A stretch of 64,000 nt of DNA from positions 1 to 64,000 of the forward strand of contig NZ_VOHA01000003.1 of assembly GCF_007859315.1 (NCBI RefSeq). The letters are read 5' to 3'. The notes beneath the pieces are model-generated. The model did not search any database and was not told the DNA's origin. It saw only the letters and a program-made list of their open reading frames with translations. This DNA comes from Reyranella sp. CPCC 100927. Lineage in GTDB: Bacteria > Pseudomonadota > Alphaproteobacteria > Reyranellales > Reyranellaceae. The position numbers and the translations under genes were made by a program. Positions 53,185 to 61,578 of the stretch are shown one piece after another. Position 1 is the first letter of the stretch. Each line of letters starts with the position of its first letter.

Positions 53185-53592
53185 CTGTCATCCCGAACGC
53201 TGTGAAGGATCCTGCGGTGCGCCGACCGCACCGGCTGACATGTGCGGAATGAAGAATTCACCACAGAGGCACAGCGCAGCTGTTGGCCGCAAACAAAGCA
53301 CGGTGAAACGAGTGCGTGATGGCGCTGGTGACGGGTCGGACCGCGTCGCTCCAGCGACGCCCCGACGCGCAGCGGCGGATCATGAGCGCCGCTGGAGCGG
53401 CGCGGTCCCAGCCGTCGCCAGAACGGCCTTCGCTGGCCGAACCACCGCAAGAAGAATCATCGCAGCGCCATGGCGCACCTGAAAGGAAATGGCCAAGGCG
53501 GCTCGATCACACGCTGGGGGCGCGCCACTCCGTGGCGCGTGCCCTTATGGTCGGCGTAGCCGGTGGGGAACTCTGTGGTGAATTCTCCTCAT
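53185..53592. repeat. 90-base repeat B plus large element with CACAGAG inverted ends
   Basis: It starts at the base after the TetR stop. Bases 53185-53274 match 48007-48096 (about 12 mismatches by hand). GAATTCACCACAGAG (from 53254) has an exact reverse complement, CTCTGTGGTGAATTC, at about 53571-53585, so the inside of about 300 bases is bounded by inverted repeats. The interior (GC-rich, with no supported gene) is unlike the internal part of copy A. It may be a small non-autonomous element. Confidence 0.7.
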
Positions 53593-53843
53593 AACCGCGC
53601 GTTCGTGCGGGTCGATGCGCCGCAGGGTCCTTCGCTGTGTTCAGGACGGCGGCTGGCTGTTTCCATCACCGCATGAACCGCTCTGGTACCCGCTATCGCT
53701 CGAGCGTCATTCGGGACTGTCATCCCGAGCGCAGCGAGGGATCTTTCGATGCAGGCGCACCCGTGCGTCACTTGCAGAAGATCCTTCGCTGCGCTCGGGA
53801 TGACAGCGTGGATCGCATTCGAACGAAACTGGCCCGCCAGACG
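53593..53843. other. Gene-free tail of a repeat-rich gap
   Basis: The gap between TetR and the Bug-type receptor is about 660 bases. Beyond the element ending at 53592 it holds one full palindrome (53717-53806) and no gene that I can support. Confidence 0.6.
53717..53806. repeat. Dispersed palindrome, copy 5
   Basis: CTGTCATCCCGAGCGCAGCG and CGCTGCGCTCGGGATGACAG form perfect arms. The inside (AGGGATCTTTCGATGCAGG... and TTGCAGAAGATCCTT) is partly complementary. It is 38 bases beyond the stop of the leftward Bug-type receptor gene. Confidence 0.88.
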
Positions 53844-54830
53844 CTAATCGGCGACGGCGCCTGAATCCTTGACGGCCGTGCCCCATTTGGGAACGTCGCG
53901 TTTCAGCACCTCGGCAAGGCCTTCCGGCGGCGAGGCCGCCACCACCAGGCCGATCTTGGCCAGGCGTTCTCGCGTCTCGGGCTCGCGCAGCGCGGCGGCG
54001 ATCTCCTGGTTGAGCTTGGCCGTGACATCGGCCGGGATGCCCGGCGGGCCCATGATAGCGAGCCAGCTGTCGCCATCGAACGCAATGCCGTTCTCGGCAA
54101 AGGTCGGCACCTCGGGCAGCGCCGGCGAACGCTTCGACGACGCCACCCCGAGCGCGCGCACCTTGCCGGCCTGGATGTGCGGCAGCGCCGTGTTGACGCT
54201 CACGGCCGTCAACTGCACCTCGCCGGCCAGCAATGCCTGGATCGCCGGCGCGCCGCCCTTGTAGGGCACGTGCACCATCTCGAGCCCGCCCGCCGCGGCC
54301 CGGAACAACTCCACGGTCAGGTGCGAACCGTTGCCCGTACCCGCCGACGAGTAGGTCAGCTTGCCAGGCTGGCTCTTGGCCAGCGCCACGAAGGCCGGTG
54401 CGGTCTGCGCCGGGACCGATGGGTGGATCATGATCACGGTCGCGAAGGTGGCGGCCAGCGTGATGGGCGTGAAGTCCTTGAAGACATCGTAGGCGAGCTT
54501 GGCGCCGTACAACGTGGGCGCGATGGCGTGCGTGCCGTTGTCGGCCACGACCAAGGTGTAGCCGTCGGGCGCCGACTTGGCGACCAGCGCGCTGGCCAAG
54601 GTGCCGCCGGCACCCGCGCGATTCTCCACCACGACCTGCTGGTTGAGTCGTTCCGACAGCTTCTGCGCCAGGATGCGGCCGAACGTATCCGAGTTGCCGC
54701 CCGGCGCATGCGGCACGATCAGCTTGATGGGCCGCGACGGAAACGCTGTCTGCGCCAGGGCGGGAAGGGCGCTGGTGGCAGCCAGAGCGCCGACAAACCC
54801 GAATACCTGGCGACGCGGCATCCGGACCAT
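53844..54830 (-). CDS. Bug-family (tripartite tricarboxylate transporter) solute receptor
   Basis: The start is ATG 54830 with AGGGAGG upstream, giving 328 residues; the open frame reaches further upstream to 55106. A twin-Arg-like export signal (RRQVFGFVGALAATSALPALAQ) is followed by the Bug hallmark FPSRPIKLIVPHAPGGNSD and VVENRAGAGGTLAS. Later parts (TYSSAGTGNGSHLTVELF, GDSWLAIMGPPGIP) also fit. It binds a small carboxylate or amino acid in the periplasm. No membrane components of a TTT system are in the window, so it is an orphan receptor. It is divergent from phzF. Confidence 0.9.
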   Translation of the reverse strand: MVRMPRRQVFGFVGALAATSALPALAQTAFPSRPIKLIVPHAPGGNSDTFGRILAQKLSERLNQQVVVENRAGAGGTLASALVAKSAPDGYTLVVADNGTHAIAPTLYGAKLAYDVFKDFTPITLAATFATVIMIHPSVPAQTAPAFVALAKSQPGKLTYSSAGTGNGSHLTVELFRAAAGGLEMVHVPYKGGAPAIQALLAGEVQLTAVSVNTALPHIQAGKVRALGVASSKRSPALPEVPTFAENGIAFDGDSWLAIMGPPGIPADVTAKLNQEIAAALREPETRERLAKIGLVVAASPPEGLAEVLKRDVPKWGTAVKDSGAVAD

Positions 54831-55029
54831 GACGCCTCCCTGAGCGGATGTCGTGAACCCAGTCGACAAGGCACGGTAGGCGTGTTGCCCGGATGCGCCA
54901 AGCGCTGAATGCGGTTGCCAGGGCACGTGCCGCGCGCCGTTGACGGACGGTTGCCGCGTCCCCACGATCATCGGCGTCGGTGCGATCGGTGCGCCACGAC
55001 GAACACTGCCGACGCCTCCAGGCCAGGTC

Positions 55030-55917
55030 ATGACGATGAGCGAGATCAGACTTGTCAATGTCTTCACCCACAAGGGGCGCGGCGGCAATCCTTGTCCCAT
55101 CGTCATCGATGGTGCGGCGCTTCAGGCGGAAGACATGCAGGCAGTGGCCAGACGCTTCGGCCACGAATCCGGCTTCGTCCTGCCGGCTTCCGGCGCGGAC
55201 AGCGACTACACGTTTCGCTTCTGGGTCCCGCGCCATGAAATGGAGATGTGCGGGCACGCAACGATTGGCGCTCTGTGGTGCCTGGCGACCACCGGTCGCT
55301 TGCGTGCCGATCAGGTCCGTGTCGGGACCCGCAGCGGGCCCGTAACGGGTTACGTCGATCGTCCGGGATCACCCGATCCCGCCGTCGAGATCAGCCAGCC
55401 GGCGGGCAAGGTCGTCGACGTGTCCCGGCAGGACGAGGAAGACGTTCTCGCGGCGCTCGCCGTGACGCGCGGCGATCTGCTCGATCTTCCCATTCAGAAC
55501 GCCGTGACGTCGCGCGTGAAGTCACTGATACCGATGAAGAGCGTCGAGCACCTCCATGGCCTCGTCTCGGACATGGCGCGGACAGAACAGTGCTGCGAGC
55601 GGATTGGATCGACGGGGCTCTACCCTTACGCGATCGACGATCAGGGCGCTCGGCGCTTCGAGGCCAGGCAGTTCCCCAAATCGTCGGGCTACCCCGAGGA
55701 TGCGGCGACAGGCATTGCGGCCGCGGCGCTCGCGTTCGGCTTGCTCAAGAACGGGCTCGTCGCGCGCGACAGCCGACGGATCACGATCCTGCAGGGACGC
55801 GCGATGGGATCCCTGTCCGAGATCGGCGTCCGCCTGGGATTTGCCGACGACAGGCCGGTCGGCTGCCTCCTCGGCGGCGCCGTGATGCTGATGGACACGC
55901 ACGTGTTTCCAGACTGA
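55030..55917 (+). CDS. PhzF/YddE-family isomerase
   Basis: The start is ATG 55030 (MTMSEIRLVNVFTHKG), giving 295 residues; the frame is open further up. Family features: GGNPCPIVID, ARRFGHESGFVLP, and the signature RHEMEMCGHATIGALW, which holds the catalytic-region Glu/Cys/His; the second half has EDAATGIAAAALAFGL. PhzF-type enzymes are diaminopimelate-epimerase-fold isomerases. The substrate is unknown and there are no phenazine genes. It is divergent from the Bug receptor. Confidence 0.88.
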   Translation: MTMSEIRLVNVFTHKGRGGNPCPIVIDGAALQAEDMQAVARRFGHESGFVLPASGADSDYTFRFWVPRHEMEMCGHATIGALWCLATTGRLRADQVRVGTRSGPVTGYVDRPGSPDPAVEISQPAGKVVDVSRQDEEDVLAALAVTRGDLLDLPIQNAVTSRVKSLIPMKSVEHLHGLVSDMARTEQCCERIGSTGLYPYAIDDQGARRFEARQFPKSSGYPEDAATGIAAAALAFGLLKNGLVARDSRRITILQGRAMGSLSEIGVRLGFADDRPVGCLLGGAVMLMDTHVFPD

Positions 55918-56239
55918 AGGCCACGTGCGATGTCTCTTGTAGTTGCCTGTTTGTTCTTGATTTTTGATCTTCTTTAGAGTATAAAGAAGACTGATGCCTC
56001 CGTCCGTGCGGAAGGCTCAGCACCGAGGGCGCGATGACGGTACCAGCACTGGTTGCGATAGACTTTCTGGCCGTTTCTGGCCGCATCTGACCATCACCTG
56101 GCCATCCAAGCCGGGGGTGTGCATGTATCTGAAACCACAGGGAAAACAGACTTTCTGGCCGTATCTGCCCTTTCTGCCGCGCGATGGCGGGCCTGGGCCA
56201 ATCCGCACCCTCTGATCCTCGCAATCCTTGGAGAGTCTT
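55918..56239. promoter_or_regulatory. Intergenic region with TTTCTGGCCG repeats upstream of the PLP enzyme gene
   Basis: The 322 bases contain GACTTTCTGGCCG at 56061-56073 and again at 56149-56161, plus TTTCTGGCCG at 56074-56083 and the variant TTTCTGCCG at 56171-56179. An AT-rich stretch (TTGATTTTTGATCTTCTTTAG, about 55958-55978) could be a promoter or a transcript end of phzF. No gene is convincing. The ribosome site TTGGAGAG of the next gene is at 56228-56235. Confidence 0.45.
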
Positions 56240-57295
56240 GTGAACGCATGGGAACAGTCACCGGTCGGCGCTGCGGTCGGGCGCTTTGAGCGCGCGCGGT
56301 TCTTGCCCTGGGCGACACCGCTGGAGCACCAGCCCCGGCTCAGTCAGACTCTCGGCATCGACCTGCGGGTCAAACGGGACGACCTCACCGGACTGGCGTT
56401 CGGCGGCAACAAGGTGCGCAAGCTCGAGTTCTATTTCGGCAAGGCGCTCGCGGCCGGGGCCGACACGGTGCTGATCACCGGTGCCGTCCAATCCAACTAC
56501 ACCCGGGTGGTGGCCGCCTGCGCCGCGCGTCTGGGCATGGACTGCCACATCCAGCTCGAGGAGCGCGTGCCTGACGTCGATGATGTCTACCGGACGTCGG
56601 GCAACGTCCTGCTGGATGAACTGCTGGGCGCCACCCTGCACGCCTATCCCGTTGGCGAGGACGAGGAGGGAGCGGACCAGCGCTTGCGGGAGATCGCGGC
56701 CGGGCTGTCCGCCCGGGGACGCCGCCCGTATGTGATCCCGCTGGGCGCCGGCAATCCGCCGCTGGGGGCGCTGGGCTACGTCAGGTGCGCGGCGGAGCTG
56801 CTCGAGCAGGCCGGCGCGATGGATCATGTCGTCCTCGCATCCGGCAGCGGCCAGACACACGCCGGATTGCTGTTCGGCCTGCGTGCGCTGGGGTGGAGCG
56901 GTGAGGTCATCGGGATCTGCGTGCGCCGCGCCGCATCGCTGCAGAAGCCCCGGGTCGAAGGACACTGCGGCCGGATCGCCGAGCTGCTGGGGATCGTCAA
57001 CCCGGTGCGATCGCAGGACGTCGTCCTGTATGACGATGTTCTCGCGCCCGGCTACGGCGTCATGAACGACGCGGTCGCATCGGCGATCCGCGATTGCGCG
57101 CATCGCGACGGTCTCCTCGTGGAGCCCGTCTATACCGGCCGCGCCATGGCAGGCCTGTTCGCGCGCGTGCGCGAGGGTCGATTGCCGCCGGGCGCCCGCG
57201 TCGTGTTCATCCACACCGGCGGCCTGCCGGCCCTGTTCGGCTACGCCACCGATCTGCGCCGCACCGTCGTTCGCCGGGAGATCACCGCTCCATGA
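56240..57295 (+). CDS. PLP-dependent D-cysteine desulfhydrase/ACC deaminase-like enzyme
   Basis: I choose the GTG at 56240, with GGAGAG five bases upstream, giving 351 residues; a TTG at 56228 is in frame. The fold-type II PLP motif is clear: RDDLTGLAFGGNKVRKLEF with the Schiff-base Lys, then GAVQSNYTRVVAACAARLG, and later SGSGQTHAGLLFGL and FIHTGGLPALFGY. This family includes D-cysteine desulfhydrase and 1-aminocyclopropane-1-carboxylate deaminase. The residues that separate the two are not resolved here. It converges on the small exported-protein gene with a 14-base overlap. Confidence 0.88.
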   Translation: MNAWEQSPVGAAVGRFERARFLPWATPLEHQPRLSQTLGIDLRVKRDDLTGLAFGGNKVRKLEFYFGKALAAGADTVLITGAVQSNYTRVVAACAARLGMDCHIQLEERVPDVDDVYRTSGNVLLDELLGATLHAYPVGEDEEGADQRLREIAAGLSARGRRPYVIPLGAGNPPLGALGYVRCAAELLEQAGAMDHVVLASGSGQTHAGLLFGLRALGWSGEVIGICVRRAASLQKPRVEGHCGRIAELLGIVNPVRSQDVVLYDDVLAPGYGVMNDAVASAIRDCAHRDGLLVEPVYTGRAMAGLFARVREGRLPPGARVVFIHTGGLPALFGYATDLRRTVVRREITAP

Positions 57296-57566
57296 TCCGT
57301 CCCGTGACGTCGATGAGCAACGACACGTCGCGTCCGTCCTTGACCGCCTTGGCGATGACGCCGGCCTTGGTCGTTCGCACCTCGATGACCCGGTAACCGG
57401 CGCGTTGCAGGGCTGCCAGCGCGTCCTTCTCCGCCTGCGTCCTGGTTTCGACCGCAATGGTGTTCGGTGCGTTCTGGGCAAGTGCCGCCGGGAACCGCGT
57501 TCCGAACAAGGACGCCACCGCGAGGCATGCGGCCAACACGATCTGCCGGTGAGTCACGCAAGACAT
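57282..57566 (-). CDS. Small exported PepSY-like protein
   Basis: The start at ATG 57566 gives 94 residues; nine more codons are open upstream. A signal peptide (IVLAACLAVASLFG, ending AALAQ) is followed by a compact domain, ALQRAGYRVIEVRTTKAGVI then DGRDVSLLIDVTGRIMER. The pattern is that of a small PepSY-like domain, often a periplasmic inhibitor or chaperone. It is convergent with the PLP enzyme gene. No target protein is apparent. Confidence 0.65.
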   Translation of the reverse strand: MSCVTHRQIVLAACLAVASLFGTRFPAALAQNAPNTIAVETRTQAEKDALAALQRAGYRVIEVRTTKAGVIAKAVKDGRDVSLLIDVTGRIMER

Positions 57567-57762
57567 GAGCTTGGCTCCGGTTGCCCTGATCATCAGGGGC
57601 CATCGGCATCATGTCTGCGGCCGGCGCGGCGTGGCAGCCTTGCAGATGGTCCGCGCCGGGGCTCCGGCTTGCCTTCGCCGGCCAAATATGCGAACGACTC
57701 GCAACTGCACCAGGGTGCCCGCCTCGGCCGCGGGTGGCGTACCGGATGAAAGAGGCCCGTCG

Positions 57763-58767
57763 TTGAGCGATCGCATCGAAACCGTCGCTGCGCTGGAAGG
57801 CGTGGTCGGCAAGACGCCGCCGCCGGTGAACCTCAAGGTCATCGACCATCTGGACGAAACCGCGCTGCGGTGGATCGCGGTATCGCCGCTGGCCTTCGCC
57901 GGGTTCGGCGACGGCGCTTCCATCGCCATCACGCTGGCCGGCGGCAACCCCGGTTTTGCTAGTGGGGATCGCGCCGGCTTGCGCTTGCCGCTGGCGATGC
58001 TCGACGATCCTGCGCTGGTCGAACCCGGCCGGGCTTTCAGCTCGCTGTTCCTGGCGCCCGGCATCGGTGAAACGCTGCGCGTGAACGGTCGCGTCGCCGA
58101 GGTGCGTGACGGCGACGCGCTGGTCACCGTCGAGGAATGCTATGTCCACTGTGCCAAGGCGTTGATCCGGTCGGGCTTCTGGTCGGCCACGCCCGTCGAG
58201 GCCGAGGCGAACGCGGTGGCGGACGTCGTGGCGGGCGCGCGCTTCATGGCACTGGCCACCATCGACGCCGGCGGCCGCGCCGATCTCAGTCCCAAGGGCG
58301 ATCCGGCGGGCCGCATGGTGCGGCTCGACGATGGTTGCCTCTGGTTCGCCGACCGGCCGGGCAACCGGCGCACCGACAGCTTCCGCAACATCATCGTCCA
58401 GCCCCGCGTCGCGGCGGCGCTGCTCGTGCCGGGTTCACACAGCGTGGCGATCGTGCGCGGCACCGCGCGTCTCACCACGGACGAGGCTGTGCGGGCGCGC
58501 TTCACGGTACAGGACAAGGTGCCGCGTCTGGCCATCGGCATCGAAGACCTGGCGATGGAGCTGCGCCCCAGCCCGGCGCTCGAGCGCGCTCGCCTCTGGC
58601 CGGTCGGCGAGCGCGCAGCGGATATCAATCCCGCCGGCATGTTCGCGGCCCACGTCAAGCTCAACAAGAACAAGGGCCTTGCGGCACGACTGGCGGGCGC
58701 GGTGGTGTCGATCCCGGGCTTCATGCAGAAGGGGTTGGATAAGGACTACAAGTCCAACCTCTACTGA
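57763..58767 (+). CDS. FMN-binding PPOX-type flavoprotein
   Basis: The frame is open from 57565, but a TTG at 57763 preceded by GAAAGAGG is the best start, giving 334 residues (LSDRIETVAALEGVVGK). The C-terminal part has the FMN split-barrel pattern ARFMALATIDAGGRADLSPK, then FADRPGNRRTDSFRNI and VAIVRGTARLT. It resembles pyridoxamine-phosphate-oxidase-like proteins that carry an extra N-terminal region (about 1-140). The substrate is unknown. It ends 7 bases inside the convergent ALDH gene. Confidence 0.8.
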   Translation: MSDRIETVAALEGVVGKTPPPVNLKVIDHLDETALRWIAVSPLAFAGFGDGASIAITLAGGNPGFASGDRAGLRLPLAMLDDPALVEPGRAFSSLFLAPGIGETLRVNGRVAEVRDGDALVTVEECYVHCAKALIRSGFWSATPVEAEANAVADVVAGARFMALATIDAGGRADLSPKGDPAGRMVRLDDGCLWFADRPGNRRTDSFRNIIVQPRVAAALLVPGSHSVAIVRGTARLTTDEAVRARFTVQDKVPRLAIGIEDLAMELRPSPALERARLWPVGERAADINPAGMFAAHVKLNKNKGLAARLAGAVVSIPGFMQKGLDKDYKSNLY

Positions 58768-60308
58768 TCGACGTCGAAGGCGACTCCCTGGGCCAGCGGC
58801 AGGGTGGTGCCGTAGTTGATGGTGTTGGTCGCGCGCCGCATGTAGGCCTTCCAGGAGTCGGAGCCGGCCTCGCGGCCGCCGCCGGTGTCCTTCTCGCCGC
58901 CGAAGGCGCCGCCGATCTCGGCGCCCGAGGGGCCGATGTTCACATTGGCAATGCCGCAGTCCGAGCCGCCCGCCGAGACGAAAGTTTCGGCCTCGCGCAT
59001 GTCGAGAGTGAAGATCGACGAGGACAAGCCGGCATCGACAGCGTTCTGAAGCGCGATCGCGGCGGACAGCTCCGTGTAGCGCACGACGTAGAGAATGGGT
59101 GCGAATGTTTCTTCCAGCATCGGGCCTGTCTGATCCGGCATCTCGACCAGGGCGGGCCGCGCGTAGTAGGCCTGCGGCCATTGCGGGCGTTCGCAGCGCT
59201 CGCCGCCATGCACCGTGCCGCCGGCGTCGCGCGCCGCTTGCAGCGCCCGCTGCATCGCCTGGCCGGCCGCGGCGTCGATCAACGGGCCGACCAAGGTGTT
59301 GGACTCAAGCGGGCTGCCGATCGCGATCGTCCCGTAGACCTTGGTCAGCCGCGGCAGGAACGCATCGTAGATGCTGTCGTGCAGGAAGAGGCGGCGCAGC
59401 GTGGTGCAGCGCTGGCCGGCGGTGCCGATCGCGGCAAAGGCGATCGCCCGCAGCGCCAGGTCGAGGTCGGCCGATGGCGTGACGATGGCCGCGTTGTTGC
59501 CGCCGAGTTCCAGGATGGCGCGCGCAAACCGCTTGGCCAGGCGTGGCGCGACAGCGCGACCCATCGCCGTCGAGCCGGTCGCGGACACGACCCGCACGCG
59601 CTCATCGTCGGTCAGGATCTCGCCCAGCGCCGGGCCGCCGAGGAGCAGGCTGCTGAGACCCTGCGGCGCGTCGCTGCCGAACCGCGCCATTGCGCGATCG
59701 AGGATCGCCTGCGTCGCGAGCGCGGTGAGAGGGGTCTTTTCGGAGGGCTTCCACACGACGGGATCGCCGCACACCAGCGCCAAGGCGGCATTCCACGACC
59801 ACACCGCCACGGGAAAGTTGAAGGCGGAGATCACGCCGCAGACGCCCAGCGGATGCCAGGTTTCCATCATGCGATGGTTCGGGCGTTCGCTGGCGATCGT
59901 GAGTCCGTAGAGCTGGCGGGATAGGCCGACGGCGAAGTCGCAGATGTCGATCATCTCCTGCACTTCGCCACGCCCTTCCGACAGGATCTTGCCGGTCTCC
60001 AGCGTGACGAGACGGCCGAGATCATCCTGTGCCCGGCGCAGTTCCTCGCCGAGCAGGCGGACCAGCTCGCCGCGCCGGGGCGCCGGCACATGGCGCCAGT
60101 GCAGGAATGCCGCCTGCGCCTGTGCGATGACGGCCTGGGCGTCGGCCGGCGACGTTTCATGGACCTGCGCAATGATCTCGCCGGAGATCGGCGTGCGGAC
60201 GGCCAGCGCGCCACCGACATGGTGTTCGCGCGGGACACCGAGCCGGTGCAGGAGCGCGGTCGTTTCCGCGGCGAGATCCGATCGAGCCATTGACGGCATG
60301 GTTGTCAT
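58761..60308 (-). CDS. ALDH7-type aminoadipate-semialdehyde (piperideine-6-carboxylate) dehydrogenase
   Basis: The 515-residue aldehyde dehydrogenase has the catalytic Cys301 in GTAGQRCTTLRR and the general base Glu267 in LELGGNNAAIV. The NAD loop is SATGSTAMGRAV. The NxGPSGAEIGGAFGGEKDTGGG-like C-terminal string and GQRCTTLRR are typical of the ALDH7/antiquitin branch, which oxidises alpha-aminoadipate semialdehyde to aminoadipate. The saccharopine-dehydrogenase-like gene starts 8 bases upstream of its start, so the two form an operon. Together they would run the last steps of lysine degradation. Confidence 0.9.
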   Translation of the reverse strand: MTTMPSMARSDLAAETTALLHRLGVPREHHVGGALAVRTPISGEIIAQVHETSPADAQAVIAQAQAAFLHWRHVPAPRRGELVRLLGEELRRAQDDLGRLVTLETGKILSEGRGEVQEMIDICDFAVGLSRQLYGLTIASERPNHRMMETWHPLGVCGVISAFNFPVAVWSWNAALALVCGDPVVWKPSEKTPLTALATQAILDRAMARFGSDAPQGLSSLLLGGPALGEILTDDERVRVVSATGSTAMGRAVAPRLAKRFARAILELGGNNAAIVTPSADLDLALRAIAFAAIGTAGQRCTTLRRLFLHDSIYDAFLPRLTKVYGTIAIGSPLESNTLVGPLIDAAAGQAMQRALQAARDAGGTVHGGERCERPQWPQAYYARPALVEMPDQTGPMLEETFAPILYVVRYTELSAAIALQNAVDAGLSSSIFTLDMREAETFVSAGGSDCGIANVNIGPSGAEIGGAFGGEKDTGGGREAGSDSWKAYMRRATNTINYGTTLPLAQGVAFDVDQ

Positions 60309-60316
60309 CTCCCGGT

Positions 60317-61483
60317 CTAGGCCGCGGTCCGGCCGGTTTCATGGATGGTCTGGAAGACTTCGGGGGCAGGTGAATGGACGGGATCATGTCGATCGGCCTG
60401 GATGACGTAGGGGCGTCCGAACCGGTTCGACAGGAAGGCATCGAGGTCGATGTCTTCCTGGCGCACGAAGCCCTGCCCGGGGATCCTGCCGGCGACCAGA
60501 AGATCCAGCACGGCGCAGATGCTCGTCGCCGTGGTGATCTGGATGGCGCTGCGGACCTGACCGTCGATCTCGCCGCCGTAGATCGTGTTGGCGTAGGTCT
60601 CCTGGACAAGCCGGCCCGCGCGCCTGCCCGCGACGGTGACGGAGATGACGACGACATCCTGCGTGGTCGAGGGCAGCGCGTGTTCCAGGATGTCCTTGAG
60701 GACATGGCGGCGTTCGCGCAGGCGCAGATCGCCCAGCAGGGTTTTCATGATCGCGGCGTGGCCGGGGTAGCGGACCGTCCGGTAGTTCAGTTCGCGGACG
60801 CGGCCCAGATAGGTGTCGCACAGCGTGCCCAGGCCGCCCGACGTGTTGAAGGCTTCGTATGCTGTGCCATCGAGCGTCAGCTCCTCGAGGTCCTCCAGCG
60901 GCGGCACCTGCCGCCGCACACCGCCGACGATCGCCTCGCAGGGTTCGCAGTATTCGTTGATGACGCCGTCCGTGCTCCAGGTCAGGCTGTATTTGAGCGC
61001 GTTGGCGGGAAAGCGCGGCAGCGCGCCGACGCGCAGCCGGATGCTGTCGAGCGTATCGAAGCGCTGCACCATGTCATGGGCGACGATCGACACGAACCCG
61101 GGCGCCAGGCCACATTGCGGGATGAAGGCTGTCACGGCGCCCTGCGCCAGTTGCTGCACATGATCGGCGCTGGCGACGTCTTCCGTGAGATCGAGATAGT
61201 TCACGCCAACGCGTCGGGCGCTTTCGGCGATGCGCGTGGTCAGATGGAACGGCGCCGCCGAAAGGACGGCAAACTTGCCGAGCAGCAGGCGGTCGAGCGA
61301 TTCGGCTGCCGCCTCGATGTCGACCGCGGCGGTGAGGATGCCGGTGGCGGGCGCGATGCGGTCGAGCTGCGCGCGGTCCCGATCGATCACGGTGACGCGA
61401 TAGTCGCCGCTGTGCACCAGCAACTCGGCGATGGTGACGCCGATCTTGCCCGCGCCGATGACTGCGATGTCCGTTCTGCTCAT
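60317..61483 (-). CDS. Saccharopine dehydrogenase-like oxidoreductase
   Basis: The start is ATG 61483 (MSRTDIAVIGAGKIG), giving 388 residues; 14 more codons are open upstream. The NAD(P)-binding Rossmann motif is AVIGAGKIGVTIAELL. The C-terminal domain has the LYS9-type pattern PRFPANALKYSLTWSTDGVI, then EYCEPCEAIVGG. It likely splits saccharopine into aminoadipate semialdehyde and glutamate. The paired ALDH7 gene removes the semialdehyde. No separate LKR (lysine-ketoglutarate reductase) gene is seen in the window. It is divergent from the Lrp regulator. Confidence 0.87.
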   Translation of the reverse strand: MSRTDIAVIGAGKIGVTIAELLVHSGDYRVTVIDRDRAQLDRIAPATGILTAAVDIEAAAESLDRLLLGKFAVLSAAPFHLTTRIAESARRVGVNYLDLTEDVASADHVQQLAQGAVTAFIPQCGLAPGFVSIVAHDMVQRFDTLDSIRLRVGALPRFPANALKYSLTWSTDGVINEYCEPCEAIVGGVRRQVPPLEDLEELTLDGTAYEAFNTSGGLGTLCDTYLGRVRELNYRTVRYPGHAAIMKTLLGDLRLRERRHVLKDILEHALPSTTQDVVVISVTVAGRRAGRLVQETYANTIYGGEIDGQVRSAIQITTATSICAVLDLLVAGRIPGQGFVRQEDIDLDAFLSNRFGRPYVIQADRHDPVHSPAPEVFQTIHETGRTAA

Positions 61484-61578
61484 GGTACGCCCCTGGTTCG
61501 ACCTGCCGGCAGTGTTGACGGACATCGATTCGGACGCTACCGGCAGATCGACGAAAATGAAGAGGGGCCGACGGCACT
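61484..61578. promoter_or_regulatory. Divergent promoter region of lysine-catabolism genes and Lrp regulator
   Basis: The 95-base gap holds the promoters for both directions. The arrangement (Lrp-type gene divergent from its target operon, with a small gap) is typical of local control by an amino-acid-responsive regulator. No clear inverted repeat was picked out by eye. Confidence 0.5.
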
